Shown one piece after another: positions 1 to 7,522 of a DNA stretch of 39,966 bases. Source of the DNA: an uncultured Desulfobacteraceae bacterium (GTDB lineage: Bacteria; Desulfobacterota; Desulfobacteria; Desulfobacterales; UBA2174); contig CALJLV010000011.1 of NCBI GenBank assembly GCA_937982505.1, positions 1 through 39,966 on the forward strand. The letters run 5' to 3'. The notes beneath the pieces were generated by a model. It ran no database searches and was not told where the DNA came from. It saw only the letters and a program-made list of their open reading frames with translations. Made by a program: the position numbers and the translations under genes. Each line of letters starts with the position of its first letter. Within the stretch, counting starts at the first letter, position 1.

Positions 1-33
1 TGGATCATTTTTTCCCAAAGGCCGATTTTCCCA

Positions 34-57
34 CCAGGGGCTGAATCAATCCCCTGG
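34..57 (-). repeat. Inverted repeat downstream of the small secreted protein gene
   Basis: Two perfect 7-base arms (CCAGGGG and CCCCTGG) flank a 10-base spacer, 19 bases beyond the stop codon of the gene at 76-678. On the RNA of that gene this would fold as a GC-rich stem. No run of U follows it on either strand, so it is not a standard intrinsic terminator. It may protect the 3' end or work with Rho. A second tiny stem (CTGAG/CTCAG) overlaps the stop codon itself. Confidence 0.4.
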
Positions 58-75
58 CCGCAAGCCTGAGTGGGC

Positions 76-678
76 TCAGGGCATGGCGGCCAGCTTGCCG
101 TAGTCAAACACCTGCGCGTAGGCCGTCAGCTCGTCCCGGGTCACGTCGGCGCCCTCGAAGATCACCAGGAAGCGGTTGGCCACCATGATGTTGATGCTGC
201 CCTGCCGGTCGGCTTCGCTGTACTTGACGATGGCCTTCTGGCCCTTGATCTTTTCCAGCTTGCCGCCGTCGGAAGCGGCAAAGGCCGGGTTGGTGAACAT
301 CACCATCATTCCCTGCATCAGCGGGGAGTCGGTGACGATCTGCACCTCTACCGAGGCGTTCTCCTTGACATAGCGGCGGCCGGCCGAGACGCCGCCGCCG
401 AACATGGCGGCCCCCATCGCCTGGGATTCGGCCTCTTCGGCGGTCCACCCGTCCAGGGGCTCGGGCAGCAGGTCCACCAGCTGGCCGCCCTTCTTCTGGC
501 CGATGAGCTGGGCCGCGTAGTTGAGGCTTCCCACGGCATCGCCGAACTTGCCGGCGTTGTAAGCTTCCAGGGCCTCGTTGATGGAATCGATGACATCGTC
601 GGCCTGGGCCGAACCGCACCAGATCAACAACACGATAGTCAGCAGCGCGATTGTGCGCCACCCGCTGCGGCGTCGCAT
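76..678 (-). CDS. Small secreted protein of unknown function
   Basis: I do not recognise the family. The 200-residue product starts with a basic n-region and a hydrophobic stretch at about residues 9-22, ending in a signal-peptidase-I-like site after the Ala-Gln-Ala at 24-26. The residue before Cys21 is Trp, which argues against a lipoprotein. The mature part is probably exported to the periplasm. It begins with a helical, acidic section that resembles a single TPR-like helical hairpin (about 27-60), followed by a mixed alpha/beta region with no cysteines or obvious catalytic motif. The ATG is preceded by GGGAGG at good spacing, so the start is secure. It lies about 200 bp downstream of glgB on the same strand and may be read through from the glycogen genes. 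A functional link is not shown. Confidence 0.75.
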   Translation of the reverse strand: MRRRSGWRTIALLTIVLLIWCGSAQADDVIDSINEALEAYNAGKFGDAVGSLNYAAQLIGQKKGGQLVDLLPEPLDGWTAEEAESQAMGAAMFGGGVSAGRRYVKENASVEVQIVTDSPLMQGMMVMFTNPAFAASDGGKLEKIKGQKAIVKYSEADRQGSINIMVANRFLVIFEGADVTRDELTAYAQVFDYGKLAAMP

Positions 679-878
679 AGTCCCTCCCTTTTTTATCCGG
701 TTTGATAGCGTGAGCGTTTCTTGGTCCAGCCGCTAAAGGCTGTCGCAACCTACCCGTCGCCATCCGGGCTGTCAAGATGGGATTGGCGCGGATCGCCCGC
801 TCGGCCGGGCCGCTACGGCGCGGGCGGTTGCGGCGGCCATCCGGACCGGCCGGCCCAGGACCCTAGAGACGGGCGCGG

Positions 879-2912
879 TCAATGGGTGGGGCCCAGCGGT
901 TCGAGGACCACGGCGCTGCGGGCCGGCAGATAGAGGCGGATCTCGGCGCGAGCCGGGGAAAAACGCCTGTAGGTCTGCTCGGGCGCGAGCCGGCCGTGGC
1001 CTCCGTAGCGCGGGGCGTCGGTGTCCAGGATCAGGCGGTAGGCCCCATCCGGGGCCGGGATGGCATAATCGGTGTGGGACCGAGCGGGGTGAAAATTGAA
1101 GGCCAGGACCAGGCCGCGGCGCTCGAGGGCGATCACCTTGTCGTCCGGGTGTTCCGTGAGTAACCGGGGCATCCTTCCGTCCAGCAGGCCCCAGCCGGCC
1201 GCCAGGCGCAGCATGTCGCGGTCGAAGCGGCCGATCTGTTGGTAGCGCAGCATCGGATCGTCGGCCAGCGACCACTGGCGCCGCGCATGGGCGAATGACC
1301 AGCCGTTGCCCTCGCGCGGGAAATCGATCCAGTCCGGGTGGCCGAACTCGTTGCCCATGAAATTGAGGTATCCGTGGCCGGCGGTGGCCAGGGTGATCAG
1401 GCGGATCATCTTGATCAGGGCGATGCCGCGGTCCACGGCCAGGTGGCGCTCGGTGACCGCCATGTGGTGGTACATGGGGGTCCCGATGAGGCGGAAAACC
1501 AGGGTCTGGTCGCCCACCAGGGCCTGGTCGTGGCTTTCGGCATAGGCGATGGTGCACTCTTCCACCCGCCGGTTGGTCAGCTCGTGCCAGAGGGTCCCCA
1601 TGGGCCAGTCCTGGTCGGCGGTGTCCTTGGCCAGGCGGATCCAGTAGTCGGGCACGCCCATGGCGAAGCGGTAATCGAAGCCGATCCCGCCCTCGGCCTC
1701 CGGGGCCGCCAGCCCGGGCATCCCGCTCACGTCCTCGGCGATGGTGACGGCATCCGGCCGCACGGCATGGACCACCCGGTTGGCCAGGGCCAGGTAGTAC
1801 AGGGCGTTTTCGTTCACCTCTTCTCCGAAATAGGCGCCGTATTCCCTGAAGGCGCGCCCCAGGCCGTGGTGATGGTAGAGCATGCTGGTGACCCCGTCGA
1901 AGCGGAATCCGTCCACCCGGAATTCGTCCAGCCAGTAGCGGCAGTTGGAGAGCAGGAAATGGAGGACCTCGATGCGGCCGTAGTCGAAGAGAAAAGACCC
2001 CCAGGCGGGGTGCCGACCCCGGTCTCCGGCCGGGGTGTACTGGGCGTCGCTGCCGTCCAGCCGGCCGATCCCCTCCACCGTGTTGTTGACCATGTGGGAA
2101 TGGACCAGGTCCATGAGGACCCGCAGGCCGGCTCCGTGGGCCGCGTCGATGAGTGCCTTGAGGTCGTCCGGGGTGCCGAAGCGGGAGGTGGGGGCGAAGA
2201 AGCTCGACACCTGATAGCCGAAGCTGGCGTAGTAGGGGTGCTCCTGCAGGGCCATGAGCTGGAGCGTGTTGTAGCCGGCCTCGCGCACCCGGGGCAGTAC
2301 GTCCCGGGCAAATTCCCGGTAGGTGCCGATGCGGCCGGCCTCGGGTGCCATGCCCACATGGGCCTCGTAGATCAGGGGAAAGGGGGGCGGCGGCGGACTG
2401 AGACTGCGCCAGCGGTAGGGTTCGGGCGGGTCCCAGACCTGGGCGGAAAAGATCAGGGTCTCCGGATCCTGAACCACGCGCCGGGTCCAGGCGGGGATGC
2501 GTTCGCCGCCGCCGCCGGGCCATTCCACCCGAAGGCGGTAGAGGCTCTGGTGGCCCAGGGTCTCGGGGGGCAGTTCGACGGCCCAGTCCCCGCGGGCATT
2601 GATGCGCCGCAGGGCGAAGCGTGGATCGGGCCGCCAGCCGCTGTGGTCTCCGATGAGGTGGACGGCCCGGGCTTCCGGGGCCCATTCGCGAAAGACCCAC
2701 CCGCCGGGCCGGCGGTGCAGTCCGTAATAGGTGTGGCCCGCGGCGAAGGCGGCCAGGTCCGGGCTGTTGACCGTCAGGCGTTTTTCCAGGGCGGCGGCCG
2801 CCCCCAGCCGGCTTTCGATCACCGCGGCATGGGGCGCCAGGTAGGGGTCGCGGGCCACCAGGCGCCGCATTCTGGCGCGGATCGTGTCCGGCGAGGGTCC
2901 AGGGGGCGGCAC
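879..2912 (-). CDS. glgB: 1,4-alpha-glucan branching enzyme, GH13_8-like
   Basis: Introduces alpha-1,6 branches into glycogen in the cytoplasm. The 677-residue protein has an N-terminal CBM48-type beta-sandwich (about 65-160), then a GH13 barrel and a C-terminal amylase beta domain (from about 580). Catalytic residues are visible: nucleophile Asp339 in RFDGVTSML, acid/base Glu393 in AEDVSG, and Asp462 in ESHDQAL. The YHHHG and MYHHMAV strings are typical of the branching enzymes shared by eukaryotes and some bacteria (GH13 subfamily 8), rather than of E. coli-type GlgB (GH13_9). The start is a GTG 7 bases after the glgA stop, with AGGA overlapping the end of glgA, so the two are likely co-translated. 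No rearrangement is seen. Confidence 0.93.
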   Translation of the reverse strand: MPPPGPSPDTIRARMRRLVARDPYLAPHAAVIESRLGAAAALEKRLTVNSPDLAAFAAGHTYYGLHRRPGGWVFREWAPEARAVHLIGDHSGWRPDPRFALRRINARGDWAVELPPETLGHQSLYRLRVEWPGGGGERIPAWTRRVVQDPETLIFSAQVWDPPEPYRWRSLSPPPPPFPLIYEAHVGMAPEAGRIGTYREFARDVLPRVREAGYNTLQLMALQEHPYYASFGYQVSSFFAPTSRFGTPDDLKALIDAAHGAGLRVLMDLVHSHMVNNTVEGIGRLDGSDAQYTPAGDRGRHPAWGSFLFDYGRIEVLHFLLSNCRYWLDEFRVDGFRFDGVTSMLYHHHGLGRAFREYGAYFGEEVNENALYYLALANRVVHAVRPDAVTIAEDVSGMPGLAAPEAEGGIGFDYRFAMGVPDYWIRLAKDTADQDWPMGTLWHELTNRRVEECTIAYAESHDQALVGDQTLVFRLIGTPMYHHMAVTERHLAVDRGIALIKMIRLITLATAGHGYLNFMGNEFGHPDWIDFPREGNGWSFAHARRQWSLADDPMLRYQQIGRFDRDMLRLAAGWGLLDGRMPRLLTEHPDDKVIALERRGLVLAFNFHPARSHTDYAIPAPDGAYRLILDTDAPRYGGHGRLAPEQTYRRFSPARAEIRLYLPARSAVVLEPLGPTH

Positions 2913-2919
2913 GGGCGTC

Positions 2920-4437
2920 CTATTCGACGATCAGGGGGCGCTCGAGCATCCTTTCGTACAGCTCGATGTAGCGCCGCGCCGTGACCGCGTGGGTGAAGGT
3001 CCGCTGGCTGTCGCGCATGATGCGCCGGATCTGGTTCCGGCGCACGGATTCGGGCAGGCGGTGGAAGGCCATGGCCTGTTCGATGGCCCAGAACAGGCCA
3101 TGGCTGTCGAAATAATCGAAGCGAAACCCGTTGCCCGTGTTCTGGTCGACATTCAAGTGCGTGATGGTGTCGTGGATTCCGCCGGTGTTGTGAACCACCG
3201 GCAAGGCGCCGTACAGCGGGGCGATCATTTGGGGCAGGCCGCAGGGTTCGAAGCGCGACGGCATGAGCATGAAGTCGGCCGCGGCATACCCCTGGCGCTC
3301 CAGGTCGCCGCTGAAGTTGCACACCGCCACGCGGCGCTGGAAGTTGTGATGGGCCACGATGTCGCGAAAGACCTGCTGGTAGGCCCCGTTGGCCACGATC
3401 ACGATCTGCAGGCCCTCGTCCCAGAAGGTGGAAATCGTCCGGTAGAGGATGTCCGCAAGCAGCTGGCACCCCTTCTGGATCGGATCGAGGCGGTGGGGCC
3501 AGAAAAAGACCGGTGCGTTCTGGTTCACCACCAGCCCCAGGGCCTGCTGCAGGAGGCCCTTGTTTTCTGCCTTGGCCGGCAGGCAGTCATCCGGTCCGTA
3601 GCGCCGCGCCAGGGCCGTGTCCGTCTCCGGCCGGAAGGAAGGATCCGGGGCGTTGAGGATCCCCGCGGCGCAGTCGGCATGGTATTTGTTGGTCAGTTCG
3701 CGTCGCAGGTGGCCGTCCACGAAATCATGCCGGCCTTCGGCGATTTCCCTCAGGAACGTGGGGCTGACGGTGTTGACGAAGTGGGCGGCGAAGACCCCGC
3801 TGGTGAGCAGATCCACCGGGACGGCCTCGCGGGCCTGTTCGTATTCGTCCACAAACTGGCGATAGTAGAGGTGCTGCCAGAAATAGGCCGCATCGATGCC
3901 CCGATCCTCGATTTCGGCCAGGGTGCTGGTGACCGTGTGCACGTTGTGCAGGGTGAAAAGGCAGGGGATTCCGGCCCGGCGGGTCATGCCGGGGATCAAC
4001 CCCGTCATCCAGTCGTTGCAGTGGATCAGGTCGGGGCGCACCCGGGGCAGGATGTTGTTGATCACCTCGCGCTGGAAGGCCAGGGCGATCTTGAGGTTGT
4101 CACGGCTGTAGTTGGCGTAGACGTGGTCCACGTAGAAAAAGGCCCGGTCTTCGGCCAGGTGGATCCGGTCGTCGGGCATCTTGGCCCGGATGGCCTCCAG
4201 CTCCCGGCCCGGGTAAAGGCCGTTGGCCTCATGCATGAACATGCGCCGGTAGTCGGGGATGGCCACATGCACGTCGGCCCCCTGTTCGAACAGGGCGCTG
4301 ATCAGGGCCGCCGACACGTCTGCCAGACCGCCGGCCTTGGCCTTGAGGTAGTTGGCCGCATTGCCCATCCCGTCGGGCAGATAGGTCACCTCGGGGGTGA
4401 CGATGAGGATGCGCGGATTTTTCTCCCGGTGACGCAT
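2920..4437 (-). CDS. glgA: Glycogen synthase, GT5 family
   Basis: Extends alpha-1,4-glucan chains from a nucleotide-glucose donor. The 505-residue length fits GT5. The N-terminal Rossmann domain carries the KxGGLADV donor loop at about residues 34-41, and the C-terminal domain has the EPCGLPQMIAPLYG string with its conserved Glu and Cys, followed by NTGGIHDTI. The N-terminal loop is longer than in classical GlgA: roughly 14 extra residues (GMGNAANYLKA and its flanks) separate the first beta strand from KAGGL. There is no glgC here but a UDP-glucose pyrophosphorylase gene is upstream, so UDP-glucose is the likely donor (inference). It lies between glgP (100 bp upstream) and glgB (7 bp downstream). 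The Shine-Dalgarno before the ATG is weak. Confidence 0.93.
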   Translation of the reverse strand: MRHREKNPRILIVTPEVTYLPDGMGNAANYLKAKAGGLADVSAALISALFEQGADVHVAIPDYRRMFMHEANGLYPGRELEAIRAKMPDDRIHLAEDRAFFYVDHVYANYSRDNLKIALAFQREVINNILPRVRPDLIHCNDWMTGLIPGMTRRAGIPCLFTLHNVHTVTSTLAEIEDRGIDAAYFWQHLYYRQFVDEYEQAREAVPVDLLTSGVFAAHFVNTVSPTFLREIAEGRHDFVDGHLRRELTNKYHADCAAGILNAPDPSFRPETDTALARRYGPDDCLPAKAENKGLLQQALGLVVNQNAPVFFWPHRLDPIQKGCQLLADILYRTISTFWDEGLQIVIVANGAYQQVFRDIVAHHNFQRRVAVCNFSGDLERQGYAAADFMLMPSRFEPCGLPQMIAPLYGALPVVHNTGGIHDTITHLNVDQNTGNGFRFDYFDSHGLFWAIEQAMAFHRLPESVRRNQIRRIMRDSQRTFTHAVTARRYIELYERMLERPLIVE

Positions 4438-4505
4438 GGCATCGGACCCGTGGCAGGGGTGAATTCCAAATCAGGACGGATTCCTGTCAGGGTAGCGCAA
4501 TTGTG

Positions 4506-4529
4506 GGCCATCCGCAATCGGCGATGGCC
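4506..4529 (-). repeat. Intercistronic stem-loop between glgP and glgA
   Basis: Perfect 7-base arms (GGCCATC and GATGGCC) with a 10-base loop lie 8 bases beyond the glgP stop, in the 100-bp gap before glgA. No U-run follows, so termination is unlikely. A stem here could mark an RNA processing or 3'-end stabilisation point that separates glgP from glgA-glgB expression. Confidence 0.4.
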
Positions 4530-4537
4530 GATTCCCG

Positions 4538-7078
4538 TTAGGTCCAGGCGATCAGCCCGGGGATAAACCGCAGCAGGCCGTCGCCCCGGGGCACCACCCG
4601 GGCGGTGAACCCGTAGCGTCCGGCGCTGCCGCAGGGAATGGTGCAGGCATACCGGTAGCGGCCGCCGCCCAGCTCCTCGGCCACCGCCATGGGTTCCACA
4701 TGGCTGACCGTCAGGGCTTCCAGGGACTTGATCACCCCGTAGTAGACCTCCACCTCCACTTCTTCGGGCCGAAGGTGGCCCAGGTTGACGGTGGTGCGCA
4801 CCTCGAGCGCATCTCCGACCCGGAAAGGGCCGGCGGCCGAACTTTCCGGGGGCGCGACCCTCACTGCGTGCCATTCGCTGATCAGGCGCTGGCGCTGGGC
4901 GTACAGTCGTCTGGCCTGGGCGGCGCCGCCGGCCAGGAGCTCGCGGTGGTTTTTGTCGGCCGGCCCGTAAAAGTCGTTGTCGTACTGGGCCAGCATGCGG
5001 TGGGCGCAGAAACCGGAGATGGCCATCTTCATGGAGGCCTTCATCATGGCGATCCAACGGTTGGGTACGTCCCCGTTGCGGCGCTCGTAGAAGGTCGGAA
5101 TTACGTCGTTTTCCAGGATATTGTAAAGCGCCTGCCCCTCCACCAGGTCCTGGTAGGCCTCGTCTTCGTAAATTTCGCCGCTGCCGATGCGCCACCCGCG
5201 GTCGTCGCGGAATCCCTCGCACCACCAGCCGTCCAGGACGCTCAGGTTCAGCACCCCGTTGGCCGCGGCCTTCATCCCCGAGGTGCCGCAGGCCTCGTAG
5301 GGCCGGCGCGGGGTGTTGAGCCAGACATCGCAGCCCTGGACCAGGTGCCGCGCCAAGTAGATGTCGTAGTCCTCGATGAAGACCACCCGGTGGCGCACCC
5401 GAGGGCGCTGGGCGAACTGGACCAGACGCTGGATCAGGGCCTTGCCTTCGTTGTCCCGCGGATGGGCCTTGCCGGCGAAAAGCAGCTGAATCGGGCGGGT
5501 CTGGGAGGTGATCATGGCCTCCAGGCGGTCCGGATCCTGGAGCAGCAGGGTGGCGCGCTTGTAGGTGGCAAAGCGGCGGGCGAAGCCGATGGTCAGGACC
5601 TCCTTGTCGAGGACCGCCTCGGCTTCCTGCATGGCGGCCTTGGGGGCGTTGCGCTGGCTGTACTGGCGCACCATGAGGCGCCGGCAGGCGTGGATCAGGC
5701 GCGAACGGGCCATCTCGTGGGCGCGCCACAGTTCTTCATTGTAGATCTGGTCGATGCGGTTGAAGGTTTCCGGGGTGCTGGTGTGCAGGTACCAGTCCGG
5801 TCCGAGGTAGCGCTCGAAGAGCCGGGCGTTGTCCACCGAGATCCACGAGGCGACGTGCACCCCGTTGGTCACGTGGCCGATGGGGACCTCGTCCTCGGGG
5901 CGGCCGGGCCAGATGTGGGCCCACATGCGCCGAGCCGTGGCCCCGTGCAGCTCGCTCACCCCGTTGCAGTACATGGTGTTGCGCATCCCCAGAACGAACA
6001 TGGAGACCGGGGCGTGGGGGGTCAGCTGCCCCCAGGAGAGGATTTCGTCCACGGTGGTGTTGAGCCGCTTTTCGAAGGGGACCAGGTAGGGGCGCACCAG
6101 GTCCGGGGGAAACTCGTCATGACCGGCGGCCACCGGGGTGTGGGTGGTGAAGATCGTGGCCCGCGGGGCGATTTCCCGGGCCGTGGCCAGATCGACCCCC
6201 TGGGTTTCCATGATCTGGGCCAGGCGTTCGATCCCGGCAAAGGCGCAGTGGCCTTCGTTCAAATGAATGACGGTGGGCTGAAGCCCCATGGCGGCCAGGG
6301 CCCGCAGGCCGCCGACGCCCAGGAGCACTTCCTGGGCCAGGCGCCGCACCGCCTCGCCGGCGTAGAGCCGGTCGGTGATTTCACGCAGGGGCGGGGGGTT
6401 TTCCGGGACGTTGGTGTCCAGCAGATAGAGCTGGACCCGCCCCACGTCGATGCGCCACACGGCGGCATGCAGGGTGCCCTCGGGGCCTTCAATCTCGACG
6501 GTCACGTCCCGGTCGTCCTTGTCCTTGGCCCGGTTCAGGGGCAGGACGAAGAGGTCGGTTTCCGGGTAGTTTTCCTGCTGCCAGCCGTTCTGGTCGAGAA
6601 ACTGGTGAAAGTAGCCGCGGCGGAAAAGAAGGCCGATCCCCACCAGGGGCACGCCCATGTCCGAGGCGGCCTTGAGGTGGTCGCCGGCCAGGATCCCCAG
6701 CCCCCCGGCAAAGAGGGGCAGGCTTTCGTGGATGCCGAACTCCATCGAGAGATAGGCGATGAGGCCGTCTTTGGGATAACGATGGAGGGATCTTTCGGTG
6801 GGCAGTTCGACTTCGATTTCAAACAGGTTGCGTACCCGGTCCAGGTGGGCGAGGAAGGTCTCGTCGCTGGCCAGTTGCTCCAGGCGCTGCTGGGAGATGC
6901 GGGTGGAAAAGGCGATGGGGTTCTCGTTGCATTTATCCCACAGGACCGGGTCGATGCGCCGGAACAGGTCATTGGCCTCGGTGTTCCAGCACCACCAGAG
7001 GTTGCGGGCCAGTTTTTCGAGGAAAGACAGTGATGCGGGAATGTTGGGGTAGACTTGAAAGGTTTGGAAACGGCTCAT
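4538..7078 (-). CDS. glgP: Glycogen/alpha-glucan phosphorylase (GT35, DUF3417 type)
   Basis: Releases glucose-1-phosphate from the non-reducing ends of glycogen using phosphate and pyridoxal phosphate. The 846-residue protein starts with a DUF3417-like segment (about 15-115, containing NLWWCWN) and continues into the phosphorylase fold with FAGGLGILAGDHLKAASD. The PLP-binding lysine is Lys603 in GTSGMKAAANG, inside the long conserved region that also contains YEACGTSG. This is the non-archetypal phosphorylase group found in many bacteria and archaea, not the E. coli GlgP/MalP type. A C-terminal beta-rich extension of about 130 residues follows the catalytic core. The ATG lies about 170 nt downstream of a predicted promoter, which makes glgP the likely first gene of a glgP-glgA-glgB transcript. 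Confidence 0.93.
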   Translation of the reverse strand: MSRFQTFQVYPNIPASLSFLEKLARNLWWCWNTEANDLFRRIDPVLWDKCNENPIAFSTRISQQRLEQLASDETFLAHLDRVRNLFEIEVELPTERSLHRYPKDGLIAYLSMEFGIHESLPLFAGGLGILAGDHLKAASDMGVPLVGIGLLFRRGYFHQFLDQNGWQQENYPETDLFVLPLNRAKDKDDRDVTVEIEGPEGTLHAAVWRIDVGRVQLYLLDTNVPENPPPLREITDRLYAGEAVRRLAQEVLLGVGGLRALAAMGLQPTVIHLNEGHCAFAGIERLAQIMETQGVDLATAREIAPRATIFTTHTPVAAGHDEFPPDLVRPYLVPFEKRLNTTVDEILSWGQLTPHAPVSMFVLGMRNTMYCNGVSELHGATARRMWAHIWPGRPEDEVPIGHVTNGVHVASWISVDNARLFERYLGPDWYLHTSTPETFNRIDQIYNEELWRAHEMARSRLIHACRRLMVRQYSQRNAPKAAMQEAEAVLDKEVLTIGFARRFATYKRATLLLQDPDRLEAMITSQTRPIQLLFAGKAHPRDNEGKALIQRLVQFAQRPRVRHRVVFIEDYDIYLARHLVQGCDVWLNTPRRPYEACGTSGMKAAANGVLNLSVLDGWWCEGFRDDRGWRIGSGEIYEDEAYQDLVEGQALYNILENDVIPTFYERRNGDVPNRWIAMMKASMKMAISGFCAHRMLAQYDNDFYGPADKNHRELLAGGAAQARRLYAQRQRLISEWHAVRVAPPESSAAGPFRVGDALEVRTTVNLGHLRPEEVEVEVYYGVIKSLEALTVSHVEPMAVAEELGGGRYRYACTIPCGSAGRYGFTARVVPRGDGLLRFIPGLIAWT

Positions 7079-7253
7079 GGAAAAGGGTTTTCCTTGCTGT
7101 TTGAAAGACGGTTGTCCGCAAGCGGGCGGGCGGGCGGCGGCGCCCTCGGTGGGCGTTAAAGGCCTTGATCCGGATGGGCCGCGTCAGATCGCGGCGGTTA
7201 TGAAAAACAGCGGCGGTCACCTTTTCGGGACGCCCGCCGTCATCTTCGTTACC

Positions 7254-7282
7254 CCTATACAATGGTTGGGGTGCCGTGGCAA
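7254..7282 (-). promoter_or_regulatory. Predicted sigma-70-type promoter for glgP
   Basis: On the minus strand a TTGCCA -35 box is followed after exactly 17 bases by a TATAGG -10 box. That is five of six and four of six consensus matches. Transcription would start near 7246 and give a leader of about 168 nt. The whole 7079-7522 interval (444 bp between the debranching-enzyme stop and glgP) has no convincing gene. Besides this promoter I see only two direct GCGGCGGT copies in the leader and no clear terminator for the upstream gene. Confidence 0.55.
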
Positions 7283-7522
7283 GCGGGGCGTGGCCCGGCC
7301 CCGGCACCCGGCCAACCTCCCGCGAAAACCGAAATGCGCCCCTGGCAACCGAACACCGAGACGGGGTTCAGCGCTTCGACCGGTTCGGCGTTCGTGCCAT
7401 CCTGCGCCCGTTTGGGGTCTCCGACATTTCACGCAAGGGCGGCGTCATCGCCGTCCGGGGGAGGCGAAGATGGCGGATGGGCTGGGCTTGCTGGCGCTTC
7501 TGATCGGCAAGAGGGCCGCCGC

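Noticed and set aside
4700..7033. A 777-codon plus-strand open frame opposite glgP
   Set aside because: Antisense shadow of a strongly conserved phosphorylase, with no own ribosome site or family.
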